From Paralvinella palmiformis (Eukaryota; Annelida; Polychaeta; Terebellida; Alvinellidae): DNA of 64,000 bases. The notes below the pieces were generated by a model. That model made no database searches. It was not told the DNA's origin and saw only the letters and a list, made by a program, of their open reading frames with translations. Within the stretch, counting starts at the first letter, position 1. The number at the start of each line of letters is the position of its first letter. Of the stretch, positions 36,608-48,585 are shown piece by piece. The DNA lies in the NCBI GenBank assembly GCA_025642065.1, contig JAODUP010000011.1, forward strand, positions 474,501-538,500, in the 5' to 3' direction. A program made the translations under genes and the position numbers.

Positions 36608-36686
36608 CCTTTACAAAGCAGAACCCCGACCAGGTTGATGATGAGGAATATAAATGCTCCTGATGAGGCTACCGTGAGTAGGACAA
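36608..36686 (-). CDS. Candidate exon: transmembrane segment of a single-pass membrane protein
   Basis: On the - strand, acceptor TTTTTTATTTCCAG and donor AAAGG/GTAAGTG bound a 79-base exon whose phase-1 reading is VLLTVASSGAFIFLIINLVG then V-L-L-C-K. That is a clean hydrophobic helix of about 22 residues with no stop, followed by Lys. The exon ends in phase 2, and the only long open exon downstream with a phase-2 start (29832 to 29259) continues G-Y-F-R-K-R, a basic stop-transfer sequence that puts the C-terminus in the cytosol. The splice sites and topology together make this the best coding signal on the - strand outside mobile elements. The helix loosely recalls adhesion receptors such as neuroligins or nephrins, but I do not assign it. 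Confidence 0.5.
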
Positions 36687-37577
36687 CTGGAAATAAAAAA
36701 TCATCGTAAAAATAATGTAATGTTCTTCGAATTAAAGAGAAATATCGCTTAAATAATTTCGAAATATATGAAAGGCCTCTTAACGATGATGGCAAGGGAT
36801 TTTTATCATTTCCGAAGAGAGCTTGTCTCACGGACAGACATAGACATACAGACACACACACGTGTGCGTGTATGCGTGTGTATGTATGTATGTTAGAGAG
36901 AGGGGGGAGATGGAGAAAGAGAGAGGTAACATAAATGTGAAAACTTCCCCCATTTACGTCCCACATACTCTCGAGTACAAAAATATTACTATTATTTCCC
37001 TTTATGAACTGATTTCGACTTTCTGTCCGGATCTTTATCAAATATTTACATAAATATTTTTCTCCCATTACTACTCATAGGTTAACCTAAATGCCGACGC
37101 CACTGTTAAACTATAACTATTTATAAACAGAGCTCAAACGATCCTGGCTTTTGTTTAGATCCTGTGATTTAAATAAAGCAGACTAAATGACTTTTGTTCT
37201 TAAATAGCAAATGATACAATCATTAATATTAATTTAAGGTGCTATCAACAAAACGTTTTATTTCACATATTTGACTAGCAGTAAGATTGATCTAAGTACC
37301 GTTTATTGGCCAATCAAATTATTTGTTACTAAAAACATTTCTAGATCCTTACCTCAGTTAATCGAACTTCACTTACCCTCTGTATGAGCAGAGTAATAAG
37401 ATACACTGTATATTTTATTACATAACTTACGATTGTTAAAAACAACGAATGCATATAAATGTATATGTGAAAGAATTGTACATATACTATATAGCCTATA
37501 CATCTTTTAAATATCCAGATGGGTATTGTATGTCTTTGTCTGCTTCTTTCCAGCAAGATCAGTTCAGTATATACACC

Positions 37578-37608
<31 letters not shown>

Positions 37609-37915
37609 ATATTCGAATGTGTCTCTTGATATCAAACTACAGCTCTCTACCAGATGGACAAGAAGAACCAATTCAAGTTTGACTCAGTTAATGCACTACT
37701 CTGCCTGTCTTGTAATTTTATGTCATTCTGCAGTGAAACCTGTTAGCGAGAACACATCATAAACACCGACCGTTAGAAATAGTTATCAGTTTTGACTAAA
37801 GACAGATAAACTTATTTTTAAGATGGTTGTGTTTGAGGAGCAGGGAAGGTCTTATCTCAATGATGGTAGCTCAGTTTAGATTTATGCGTGTCCCATAAAG
37901 TTTACCATAACCTAC

Positions 37916-38155
37916 CGGTCTGGTTCCGATATGGACCAATCAGAGCTTCCCTCGCCGTGTCGTTTAGCAACGAGGACCGATGTTCTGTATTCCGATGGGG
38001 TCCGCTAGGCGGCGTCACGACCTCTTCGGCCCCGCTGAGCAGTTCGTTTCCAGTGCGCACATCGTCGCGCATCTCTGCGTGACGCTGGAATGTTGCCATT
38101 TCGTCGAGGCGACGACTTCCGGCTTCTCGTCTCTCCGTGGCTTCCGGAGAGCTGG
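37916..38155 (-). CDS. Candidate exon of a single-pass membrane protein, extracellular juxtamembrane part
   Basis: On the - strand, from acceptor GATGCGCCAAG to donor GACCG/GTAGGT, an 80-codon open exon in phase 1-1 reads a polar, charged, Ser/Glu/Arg-rich stretch (for example GSRRLDEMATFQRHAEMRDD) ending A-L-I-G-P-Y-R-N-Q-T. It is markedly more G+C- and CpG-rich than its surroundings. Its 3' phase joins the transmembrane exon at 36608-36686 without a stop. N-x-T near the end could be a glycosylation site. I recognise no domain, and the other strand is also open over much of the region, so coding status is uncertain. The pyrimidine tract of the acceptor is weak and the exon could begin further upstream. 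Confidence 0.35.
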
Positions 38156-38288
38156 CTTGGCGCATCACCGGATGTGACGCAATCAGAGAGAAATAAAAAG
38201 ATGGCGTCTTTGTTTCGATGTCAGATTTTGGCACGCCTCAATATTTGATGGCTCCTAGACTGTGATATTCAGTAAATAGTAATGATAT

Positions 38289-38454
38289 AAGTGAGTGAGT
38301 GAGTGAGTGAGTGAGTGAGTGAGTGAGTGAGTGAGTGAGTGAGTGAGTGAGTGAGTGAGTGAGTGAGTGAGTGAGTGAGTGAGTGAGTGAGTGAGTGAGT
38401 GAGTGAGTGAGTGAGTGAGTGAGTGAGTGAGTGAGTGAGTGAGTGAGTGAGTGA
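38289..38454. repeat. (GTGA)n microsatellite
   Basis: About 41 uninterrupted GTGA units. It abuts a reversed tRNA-like SINE head at 38490-38565, so the array is on the 3' tail side of that SINE. Confidence 0.95.
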
Positions 38455-38570
38455 ACAAATGGCAGGGTACATTCCACTGGCACAAGTTATACGGGGATTC
38501 GAAACCTAACACGAAGGTTTACAATGCACTACTCTAACCACTGCGTTATGGCGCGCCCTCTAGTAGCTAG
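38455..38570 (-). mobile_element. tRNA-derived SINE head with (CTCA)n tail
   Basis: On the - strand: GGGCGCGCCATAACGCAGTG with GTTAGAGTAG (A-box-like), then TAGGTTTCGAATCCCC (B-box-like), a short body, and GTTCACTCACTC running into the array at 38289-38454. Confidence 0.6.
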
Positions 38571-38579
38571 CAGGTGTAT

Positions 38580-38807
38580 ACAAATCGAATTCTTGATCTT
38601 TTCGTCCATCGCACTTATTACTGGATTACAAAAATGACGTCATCATGATTTTTGTTATTGTTGCTGCTGTTGTTGCTGTTGTTGCTTTAGAGAGTTAATA
38701 AAGTATTATAGAATACTATAAACATCATACGACTAACTAATATTGGAACATAATTATGGCTACAAAGACCATGTTGTTGTTATTGTTGCTGTTACTATTT
38801 TATAATA

Positions 38808-38839
<32 letters not shown>

Positions 38840-39170
38840 ACGATAGACCAAACAATGTTAGGAGATATCTATAGATACAGACCTCGATGGTATGGTCCTG
38901 TTAGATCACGTTTAGTGTCTTCTTCGCTGTCAGATAGCTATCTATGTGTTAGACTGTTGTCAGGGAAACTGATAACAGTCTTGTCTCCCAGATGGCGCCA
39001 TGTCACCGATGACGTCATCGTGACGTAACACCTGTCGTGTGAGCGATGATTGGGGGAGATTTGCTGATGTTTCTCCCTACGGGAAAGAAGAACCCGATAC
39101 AACGAGGTACTGGTGATGACAGCTCATCCCACTGTCACACGTCATAGATGTATGGTTGGCCGTGTTGATG
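38580..39170. other. No gene seen; (TTA)n and (TTG)n tracts
   Basis: Contains GTTGCTGTTGTTGCT and (TTA)n near 38640-38840. A - strand open stretch near 38950-39070 has an acceptor-like GTAG but no partner. Confidence 0.4.
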
Positions 39171-39178
39171 CATATATC

Positions 39179-39389
39179 ACAGTGAGTGAGTGAGTGAGTG
39201 AGTGAGTGAGTGAGTGAGTGGTGGTGGTGGTGAGTGAGTGAGTGAGTGAGTGAGTGAGTGAGTGAGTGAGTGAGTGAGTGAGTGAGTGAGTGAGTGAGTG
39301 AGTGAGTGAGTGAGTGAGTGAGTGAGTGAGTGAGTGAGTGAGTGAGTGAGTGAGTGAGTGAGTGAGTGAGTGAGTGAGTGAGTGAGTGG
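39179..39389. repeat. (GTGA)n microsatellite
   Basis: About 50 GTGA units interrupted once by GTGGTGGTGGTG. Adjacent to a reversed SINE-like segment at 39390-39525. Confidence 0.95.
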
Positions 39390-39525
39390 TAATTTTCACC
39401 CTCGGCACACCCATGACAGTTCAGCGATAGAAATGACCTGATCAGCTGATACATATGTAACGGTGGACTTCGAAACCTAAGCCTCGTCTTCTACAATGTC
39501 TTACACTAATAACTGGATCCCAAAT
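39390..39525 (-). mobile_element. SINE body and head with (CTCA)n tail
   Basis: On the - strand: ATCCAGTTATTAGTGTAAGA, then TTAGGTTTCGAAGTCC (B-box-like), then GTGCCGAGGGTGAAAATTAC running into CACTCACTC. Same layout as 38455-38570. Confidence 0.5.
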
Positions 39526-40149
39526 CTCGGAGTAGGCTTCGATAGTGACTTATACTTTTATCACAATCAACCAATATCGGTATACCTCTCAGGGAGCTTA
39601 CAATGGTCCAGGTTATACAGGTCCACGACCAAGTGAGGACAAAAAATCCGCCCCCCAACTCACCCCAAAACGCCCTCAACCTTAATGCAGATGTCAAGTC
39701 CTGACAGCTTCTCCGCTGGATTCCTATCGTAATTCGATCGATACACGAGGATATGATGACGTGAACACGCCAGATGAGTCGTTTGTTTACAACGTGACAT
39801 GTCACGCTAGATGGTGTGACTGTCACCTGGCGGACGTTTTATTCGCAATTTTGTCACTCCGTTCGCGTGACATGACAAAACATGAGGAGAAAAATCACTT
39901 TTCTGTTATTCGCTTGTCTGCTAAACATAAAACGGAATGAACCAAATAACAACTAAAGGCGTTCTACTGAATGAAATATTTACATCATGTCGGCTGCACT
40001 CTTACAACAAACATCCTACATTGGGACTGATGATTCGTCTAGATGTAATAACCTTGTATTATGAATGTGTAAATTTACAGGTGTACCAGTATCTTTTCTT
40101 GATACATATATTTATTATGTCCATTGTGTCTATAGTGTGTATTCAAAAG

Positions 40150-40315
40150 ACGGATGCTGGTGAGTGTAGGAACTACTGAGACATCACCGATGACACAGGA
40201 AAAGACGCTACTCTGGTATCGTAACCCTGATGAATCGTGTCATGAGTTTGAATGAACAATTTGGATTATCTTTGCGAGTACCTTATTCCTCACACAAACA
40301 CACATACACACACAC
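40150..40315. repeat. Dispersed repeat R1, diverged copy
   Basis: Shares the order of blocks with the other two copies (ACTGAGACATCA..., AAAAGACGCTACTCTGG, CCTGATGAA, GAGTTTGAAT, CCTTATTCCTCACACAAACA) and also ends in (CA)n, but many positions differ. It is an older member of the family. Confidence 0.55.
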
Positions 40316-40673
40316 ACACACAACATACACACACACACACAGTGCCTCACCAACGATAATAATAGATTTTAGAAGTACTTTCATATTTTAAATAAATAAA
40401 TGTCACTGTTATCTTCCCCAAAAATCTGACCATACAGAAGAATAGGATATAGTAATAGATAACAATAGATAGTATTTGTGTTTATAGATAATTTCTTTTA
40501 TATTTATTGTTGTTGTTGTTATTATTATTATTATTATTAGTAGTAGTAGTAAGTAGTAGTAGTATGGGAAAAGATGTAAACAAAGCATGATTTCAATCAA
40601 CATTCCCACAAAAACTTATACAGCAAACCAGACCATGAAATATTTTATCAAATAAATTATTACCCAATGTGTT

Positions 40674-40675
<2 letters not shown>

Positions 40676-40768
<93 letters not shown>

Positions 40769-40790
40769 TGCGTGCGTGCGTGCGTGGATA
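40676..40790. repeat. (TA)n(GT)n microsatellite
   Basis: TA units then about 28 GT units and a short (TGCG)n. Confidence 0.95.
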
Positions 40791-40859
40791 AGTATTTATA
40801 GATTATACCGTATCTGTTTGACTGCATTTCCGAGTACACCATCTTAGAAAGGCGAAATC

Positions 40860-41628
40860 GTAATACCCTGGGGGAGGGGGTGCTTGAGGGGGGAGGACTT
40901 ACTGCCAGAGTGGTTAACTATAATTGCCGTTCTAGAAATGTGTTATTTAATCACGTGACATGATAGATTGCTACTCGAAAATTGGAACAGTCATATTCAT
41001 ATATATATGTTGTCCTGGAACTGGTACATATTGTCATGTCATTATTATAAATTAGATATTTAGTAATAGTATTCTGCTGATTTGTTTCTATTCAAAAACG
41101 TATTATCTATATTATATTATGTATGTATGTGTGTGTGCGTGCGTGTGCGTGTGTGTGCTCGTCTGATATGTGTGAGTAGATAGATAGATCGATCAAGGAT
41201 CATTGGGGTATTATGGAACTCCGTAAACCTACTCGATTGATCCATTGCAGATTTCACTGTACACCACCCGATGTACGCGGTGGGGGCGGGTTGGAGTTAT
41301 ATCAGCCCCTTACAACATTGTATAGTATATAAATAAAATTAATATAGATATGCAAAAATTGAAGACACTACGAGGCCCTGTATATTATTGTCTACTGGAA
41401 GAGGACGATAATGTCTAGTTGAGCTTTCATCTCAAGGACACTTCAGAATCATCAGGTTATTAATAAAGTATGTAAACGAATGTAATCGTAATATTCGTAA
41501 ACAGGTATTTGGGCGATAATAAGTTGTTTCGGATATGAAGCCCAATCACTTAGCTACAGAAAATCAATGGCGGCAGAATAGCCAACAGCGTCGCACGTGT
41601 TAATAAATGATAAATGAACATATTTCCA

Positions 41629-41670
<42 letters not shown>

Positions 41671-42330
41671 CTCATTATAAATGTAGATTGCTAATTTAAC
41701 ATAAAGAAAAAGTGTCAATTGGATGACCAAAAAAGCGTTTGATGATAAACAGCTATCTCTGTATGTGTTTAATGGCATCCACAGGTAATGAGGAGAAATA
41801 AGATTTGGGGAATAATATTATATTCAAAGTGACTCTTGTAAAAAGAAACGCCTTAAGTAAGAGTTCAAAATAACATTCATTCACAGATGAGACCCTACGT
41901 TTAATTATTTTTAATGATTTTTTAATTCAATACAGTATATAGTTTGTACATTAATTGGAGATCATATTCTGTGATTTTCTTATATACAATTATCTGTTTT
42001 TATTGTATAAAATATATTGAGCTACATGAAAATAACATCCAATTGCCAGCAAACCATCGAAATAAATTGTATTTTTTTCGATCAATGTTTATGTTTTGAC
42101 AAGAGCCAACTCACCAAATCGATTTGAATATTCATGAGCCTGCACCAACACAGATGATCTTTATCAAATATGACGCCACTTAGGAGAAAGTCCCATCGCG
42201 GGGTCTTTTAATTTATATTTTTACTGGTCTCCTACCCATACTCTTGTTTTTCCTTACACTTACTTATTTGTAAGAACACAGACAATGAAACATGCAAGAG
42301 CTTAGTCCAAGCGCTTACAATTTATCGGCT
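40860..42330. other. No gene seen
   Basis: AT-rich; includes (CA)n at 41632-41669. Only chance ORFs. Confidence 0.45.
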
Positions 42331-42344
42331 AAACTATGAAAATA

Positions 42345-42412
42345 CATCTCTCTCTCTCCCTCCCTCTCTCTCTCGCTCTCTCTCTCGCTCTCTCTCTCTC
42401 GCTCTCTCTCTG
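42345..42412. repeat. (CT)n microsatellite
   Basis: Interrupted CT tract directly before a LINE fragment. Confidence 0.9.
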
Positions 42413-42645
42413 GCAAACCGTGTACAGCGAGTGCAGAACTGTGCTGCATGTCTGGTAACATGCACTGGCAAAAGATAAGTATATATCAGCGAGACTGTTC
42501 GCTGTTTCGGTGACAAGCAGCTGCACATCATGGTACGAAGAGATATTCGGAGAGCATCAGCTCCCAGACTATGGAATAAGGTGCCTGATCATTTTAAACT
42601 AGGCGCAAGTAAAGAAATATGTTGTGTGGTTCTTAAAACCTAACT
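42412..42645 (+). pseudogene. LINE reverse-transcriptase C-terminal fragment
   Basis: On the + strand, across frame changes: A-N-R-V-Q-R-V-Q-N-C-A-A-C-L-V-T near 42415, then RASAPRLWNKVPDHFKLGAS and C-V-V-L-K-T near 42550-42640. The V-Q-N-x-A-A-x-L-V and L-W-N-x-(L/V)-P-x-x-(I/F) motifs are standard in the C-terminal part of CR1/L2/Jockey-type LINE proteins. Only this end survives. Confidence 0.68.
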
Positions 42646-42959
42646 GGGACCCTCCATGGTCAAACAATTAATTTTCATGGCTACTACATACACCAACTTA
42701 AGAGCAGCCCTAACCTAAATCCAATATGAACACAAGAAGCACACAGACTGCTATAGATAGTAATTAATGCCTATTTTGTATTTCGTATATATATATTGTT
42801 GTATCTACTTGTTATATGGCATGATTGACTATAAATGTAATGGCCTTCAGCGAATTGACTACGATAGAACTTCCAGTGAAAGATACTATGACGTTTAAAA
42901 TAGCTACATTCTTCTTTTTTTATGTATCATATTTCTACTGTAAACACCCCACATATCTC

Positions 42960-43095
42960 AACCACCTGAATTCAACTATCGGCGTGGTCTTGTTTGAAGG
43001 ATGTTTCATCTTTCAGTTCGCCTCATTACATGTGGAGGTCATTCGGTCTATTTAGTTTACTTTGTGCACACACATGGCCGTGAAACATCATCCAG
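42960..43095 (+). mobile_element. SINE S1 body fragment
   Basis: GGATGTTTCATCTTTCAGTT CGCCTCATTA, then TTTGTGCACACACATGGCCG and TGAAACATCATC, as in the body of the 10.7-kb SINE; the tRNA-like head is eroded. Confidence 0.55.
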
Positions 43096-43309
43096 CCATC
43101 TTAAAACCGATTTATTTCAGTTAGTCGATTTATAATATCTATAAACTGATGTGTTTACGTATAAAATGTACCACGTGAGCCAGAATCAATGCTGAACTCC
43201 ATCTATTATACGTTCTGTGGCTAATGTGACCTGTCAATATCCATTTCCAGTTTTTAATTATTTCCATAATGTCAATAATTTTAGTTTGGTCTCTCACTCA
43301 CTTCTTAGT

Positions 43310-43840
43310 TTTTTTTTTGGTCTTTATAAGCGATGTTGAGCATGTTTCGTTCCATGTTGTGTTGTGCTGCAGACAATTTCTTTTCTACTTTTGTTGTTGA
43401 TGTCCAGGTATCTTCTCCATATGTCATTGCTGGAAGGATACACTAGTTGAACACCTTCCCTTTTAAGCATGTTGGTAGTGTACCATTCATAGTTGTGCTA
43501 TGTATTCCCAATGCCTGCCATCCTGCTTTGATCCTTCTTATTGTTTTGTTTTTCTCTGTTAATGTAAAACGTTGGCCTATGTAAACATACTCTTCTACTT
43601 GATCAAGTTGGATTCCATTTACATATACTGCCTTGGTTGTTCGTGTGGTTCCTGCCATGATCTTTGTTTGTCTCATGTTCATTTTCAGTCCACATTTCCT
43701 GCTTGTGTTGTCCAGCTTTTGAAGCATTATTTCAATGTCCTTTACAGCGTGAGCTATTAATATAATATCATCTGCTAATCGTAAATGGTTGAGTGTCTCT
43801 CCATTAATACTGATAGCCTTTTTGTCCAGTCTATAGACCT
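43310..43840 (-). pseudogene. RTE/BovB-type LINE reverse-transcriptase fragment
   Basis: On the - strand: C-G-L-K-M-N-M-R-Q-T-K-I-M, then VNGIQLDQVEEYVYIGQRFT, then RRIKAGWQALGI, and after a frame break Q-C-I-L-P-A-M-T-Y-G-E-D-T-W and M-E-R-N-M-L-N-I. The G-L-K-(x)-N-x-x-K-T-K-(V/I)-M, E-Y-V-Y-(L/I)-G-Q and V-L-P-(x)-(x)-(T)-Y-G-x-E-T-W order is diagnostic of RTE-clade elements. Upstream, A-D-D-I-I-L-I-x-x-A-V (43745-43780) preserves the A-D-D catalytic site. Stops and truncation show it is inactive. Confidence 0.82.
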
Positions 43841-44239
43841 AAATATTAGCTTTTTCCAAACTGAAACTTAATCAATTTCTATTTGGTAATTCGATTTATA
43901 GGCCACCCTGTATTTATAAGAAATTGATCAGTATTTGATCCTGTCTCGAAAAATTGCCGTTTTGCTGCCACTTTTGTGCTCACACAGCAAGCGCCGGCCA
44001 AGAGACACACCGGCACATTAGCCACTTGGTCTATAAACATCCAGCATCTTTGTGTATGTAAACCACGAGCCAGAATGTTTACAGTCTGTGACTGACACAC
44101 AGGAACAGCCACGATAGAAATCTCTTCGAATTTCTTACAGCGCCATTGTGCCATCATCAGTGAGCACATTCTTGACGATATTCCGATGAGGTTTACATCA
44201 TCACAAAGCTGCCAGTCTCAGCAGTAAGACGAGATAATA

Positions 44240-45825
44240 TATATGTTGTTGTCTATCGAGGAATCGATGTCGCTTTAGCCAAAAATATACGTCGGTTCGT
44301 GGTATGTGTGTGACGTGTTTTGTTTGAGCACTAAAAGTTGTCGATCAGTTTTGTTAATGGACCAAACAATGTCTGTGGATGTTCTGTGACGTTCTCCGTG
44401 AAAACGGCTTCCTGGTGGGAGAGAAAGTCTTTGTCTTTCCCTCTGGCTGTATGTATGTATGTATTCTGTCTGTATGTATGTATTTCTGTCTGTCTGTCTG
44501 TCTGCCTATTTGTTTGTCGGTGGATGTTTGTCTGACTGTTTATGTCTGAGAATTACGTCTATGTGAAGCTATGTTGGCGTGTTCGTGATAATCAAGATGA
44601 CATATAGTAATAGTCTATGTCAGCCAGACATTCATAAGCGTGTACCTGCCATCTACTGCTCATACCACGTGACTGCTATGTACTAAGAAAAAGACCGGAA
44701 ATGATGTAGCTGGCCCGTCAGAATAAAAATCGACAACATAAATGTACGGCACATTTTAACCAATAACAATAACTATATATAACAATACCTGTATTAGACG
44801 GAGATTGTACATGTACTCGCTGCAACCAAGGTAACATGACAAACGTCTCTTTATAACCTCTACAACAACAACAACAAAACAATAACAGTTATGTTATGGT
44901 GTAATATATTATTGTATCCTTTTCTCTTTGTGAATATCTGCCTTTGGCTGATGTTGAACGTTCTACGTCTATTGCGCTATAAAAATATATGTGTGTGCGT
45001 GCGCGCATGTGTGTGTGTGTGTGTGCGCGTGTGTGCGCATGCATATGTGCGCGTGTGTGTCTGAACATGTTTACATACAGACAGGTTTCAAGACATCTTT
45101 GGAAATCTCTATACAACCGTAAATAAGGATCAATAAACATATACGTTCGTATGATATCAAATTAAAACTAACAGTGCCCTATTGGAATATGAATCATATC
45201 TGGCTAGGGGTTAGTTTCTAGGCTGAGACATAATCAGAACATTAACCCTTTAGCCAGGTAACATCAAGTTTTTCTGCGCTGAAAGCATCGCGAAATCGAC
45301 CTTAATAACATCAGACTGGCTTAGATGAAGCTCTCCGCGAATTATTATCAATGTCGAAAGAAGAAGACGATTTCAGTTGTTTAATCTCAGTAATTGTCAC
45401 ATGTTAGACATATGGCCGAAGGAAGACTTCCTAAAGAAATATATCCCACACGAGACATCCCTAAAACAGATATGATAAAACCATGCAGTAAAGGACAGAG
45501 AAACCCGGCTTTAGCCTGTAGGCTTATTGCAAGAGAGAAATCTCGGTTATAGTGTGGATTAGATATATCGGGGACGAATTGTTGAGGGGACACATTTAAA
45601 GCAAATACAAAACGTCATCAGATTATAGGTTATCAATATACTATAATGATCGGGTTATTGCCGGACGTAGCGGTTATATTTATTTGTGGAGTTATCGTTG
45701 TTGTAAATGTCGTTGTTGTGGTGGTTGTTTTTGGAAGAGTTATGATGTTATTGTCGTTATTAATAGTAATTGGTTTACTGGTAGCTTCATATTACTTCGA
45801 TTTCGTGCTGAAATAAACCAAAATT

Positions 45826-45830
<5 letters not shown>
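44240..45830. other. No gene seen
   Basis: Short TG/CTGT tracts near 44450-44520 and an alternating GTGTGCGC tract near 44990-45060. No supported exon. Confidence 0.45.

Positions 45831-45872
<42 letters not shown>
45830..45872. repeat. (TA)n microsatellite
   Basis: About 20 TA units. Confidence 0.95.
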
Positions 45873-45876
<4 letters not shown>

Positions 45877-45879
45877 CGA

Positions 45880-47177
45880 TGTGTGGGTACGTACTTCAGT
45901 TCGTTCGTGCTTGTGCGTGTTTAACAATAAGTTGAAAATGCACTGACACAACGAATATAGAATCTTGATTGAAGCATTAAGACGATTCAGTAGGCCACTG
46001 AATCCAAACTCTAGATATTAGTATTGTCTCATCCGTGTCTTTGTGCAACAAAAGCTGACTACCTAGATTCGGAACACGGAATTTATGAGAAGTTAAAAGC
46101 TTAATTAGCTCTATTTATTTATGTCTCTTAACTGGTACTTTTTTATTAAAAGAATGTATTTCTTAATCATAGCCAACTATTGTGACTGTTCTGAGAGACC
46201 GACTTATTCAACGATTATTTGCAATAAGCTGACACTTGTTTAAAATTATTGTACGACGGCCACAGAAGAATGATATATCTACGTCTTTTTTTCGCCTTAA
46301 AATCCACACGATTTCGTGTCTGTTATCTAATCAACGAGATTTAAGTGACAAAGTCTTTTAATGTTATTTGTGCCAAAGTAGCCCAAACTGTCATAGTACA
46401 CCCTTAGTAGAACTGGACATGTAAAAAATAATTCTAGCCATACTATATATTACAGCGAATAATAATAATACACAACTAACTGTGTTTGTCGTCTATGTCT
46501 GTCTTCATGTCTATCTATGTGTCTTTTGTCTAGCTCATTGACTGGCTAGGTGATTGGCTGTGAGGTTATCCAATTGTTTTCCCTAAAGTTCTCCACCATT
46601 AATTATTAACAAATTGGCCAAATAAATAAGTTCGTTTAAATACAAGAACATAAAATCATTGCTTAGCAACTGAAACACCAGTCATGGTTTACAAAAAGAT
46701 CAGCACAACAGTGGTAACTGGAACATCCTTGAACGGCAAATAACAGCTTTATTTATAGAAGGTCTCTAGTTGGGTTGGTCTCGAAATCTAGATCACGTCC
46801 GTGTCACTCGGTCTAAACATTTCGAGACTAAATATAGAAAGCCACCTCATAATTTGACATCGTTGATACCTGAACTAAGTTGACCTTTTATTAGAATAAT
46901 CAGATAATGAACAATGTTCACCAAAATGAATCCCTAGTTAGAGGATATGGGCTTTCTACTGGATTCATTTCATCCATACAATGCATATATAATATCAACA
47001 TTTATAATGGGATAATTTACGGAACTGATCTATCCATAGGTATTTCAAGCGCAGAATCATCATCATAACAAAAGAAAACAGAAGAATAATGTTTTCATCA
47101 CCCCATTGAATTATTTGTTTGACCATTTTCTTTCTTTCACATATTAAAAAAACTTGTTTATCTCCTAGATATCATTC

Positions 47178-47256
<79 letters not shown>

Positions 47257-48030
47257 GTATAAAACCTTTTCTAGTTAGTAGTCATCCCTATGAGCTTATT
47301 TAATTAATTATATAGCTCAGATCTAGCATTACTAAATCAGGATCTCATTATTATTAGTAGTATTTAATCTTACAAATGTCTGTGTTTATACCCCCCCCCT
47401 CTCCAGTAGGGATAGACAATCTCATAACATCACCATATTTCCTTACTATCTTATCATCTGCTGTATGCTTATAACCAGTTATATACGAGGAGCTGGCTCA
47501 GTTATACTCCCACCAGTAGATTTGTCATCAACTCTCCGAGAAATAAATGGTTCCTAGTTTTCAATTTCAGGATCAATAAAATAATTCATCGCCGTCCAAA
47601 CTAGAAACTCATTTATGGCAGAAGCAGCCTTGGTACACATTTGATACCAACAGATAATTAGTGGATTAAAATCCAGAACCTTTAGGATTTTTGTTTCTCT
47701 CTTATCAATGGTCTACTATAGCCCTCATTTATTATTATTATTATTATTATTACTTCGATGACTGGAATGAGATAGTGAGTATTACTAAGGAGGACCTAAA
47801 CAGATATGGCCCCATCGTCCGATAAGTGCCGCCACTGTCAGTGTGAATATAATAGATAATATGAGGTAATTAATAAATACGTTTTAATTAAGTATTCCAT
47901 ATTTCGAAGATAGAATAACATGTGTGACAATTAACACAGTTTTCTATCAACCAAACATTCTTCACTGCGTAGTATGATGGCCTTTTTTTATAACAGTCAT
48001 CAACAAAAATCTTGCCGACTGATGTATTTT
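45880..48030. other. No gene seen; (TA)n at 47182-47252
   Basis: Mostly unique AT-rich sequence. (TA)n with one CA break near 47220 and (TTA)n near 47730. Confidence 0.45.
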
Positions 48031-48062
48031 TTAGTCCAGAAATCCGACGCCAGACTTGTAAG

Positions 48063-48162
48063 ATGTCGGTTTCCGGCGGCGACAGATTGGGAATGTTATC
48101 AGAATCTTCTAATATAATAATGGCGGAGGAAAATGGGTCGAATTATGCTAACGGGGCGAAAT
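48063..48162 (+). CDS. Candidate first coding exon of an unidentified gene
   Basis: A CpG-rich stretch contains ATG at 48063 followed by MSVSGGDRLGMLSESSNIIM, then A-E-E-N-G-S-N-Y-A-N-G-A-K, and a consensus donor (AAAT/GTAAGT) in phase 1. There is no signal peptide, so the product would be cytoplasmic or nuclear. An upstream TTTTTTAG at about 48032 may be an acceptor from an untranslated exon, or the exon may be first. The local G+C and CpG content contrast with the AT-rich flanks, as expected at a promoter-proximal exon. No internal partner exon was found; a phase-1 terminal exon candidate lies at 62100. Product unknown. Confidence 0.38.
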
Positions 48163-48486
48163 GTAAGTCTAAATAACAGTTATGAAGATGGAAAACGGAA
48201 AGTAGCGCGTAATAGGGCTTCATATATCGTCTTTGTTTACGATGTGTCAAACATTTGGTCTTACGGTGCTCGATAACAGACCGTCGATTTTTTTTAAAAA
48301 TTACTTCGTGTTTATTAAGATCGTGTTATGTTGTGTTATTTCATGACATGTTATATCAACTTGTATTGCATTATGTTATATTATATCATAAGTTAGATCA
48401 TAGTAAAATGATTGTTATCAGCTTAGTCTCATCAAAACATTTCAGCAATCTCCTGAAGATTGCACTTTTCTCTAAAGTAGAATGAA

Positions 48487-48585
48487 TGGCGTTTCATCTT
48501 CCGCTTCGCCTAATTGCCATTGGCGGTTGTTAATCGACCCATTTAGCCTACCATGTACAGAAAAGTGGCCGCAAAGCAGCAGCAG
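48487..48585 (+). mobile_element. SINE S1 body fragment
   Basis: GGCGTTTCATCTTCCGCTTC, GCCTAATTGCC and CCCATTTAGCCTACCATGTA with AAAAGTGGCCG match the S1 body; the head is missing. Confidence 0.55.

Noticed and set aside
36608..36686. Naming the transmembrane protein a neuroligin or nephrin
   Set aside because: Only the helix is similar in general character; no cholinesterase-like or Ig-domain exon was found in the window.
38238..39454. Leu-Thr-His-Ser repeat ORFs
   Set aside because: Translations of the (GTGA)n arrays; no start, splice or composition support. The same holds at 55028-55270.
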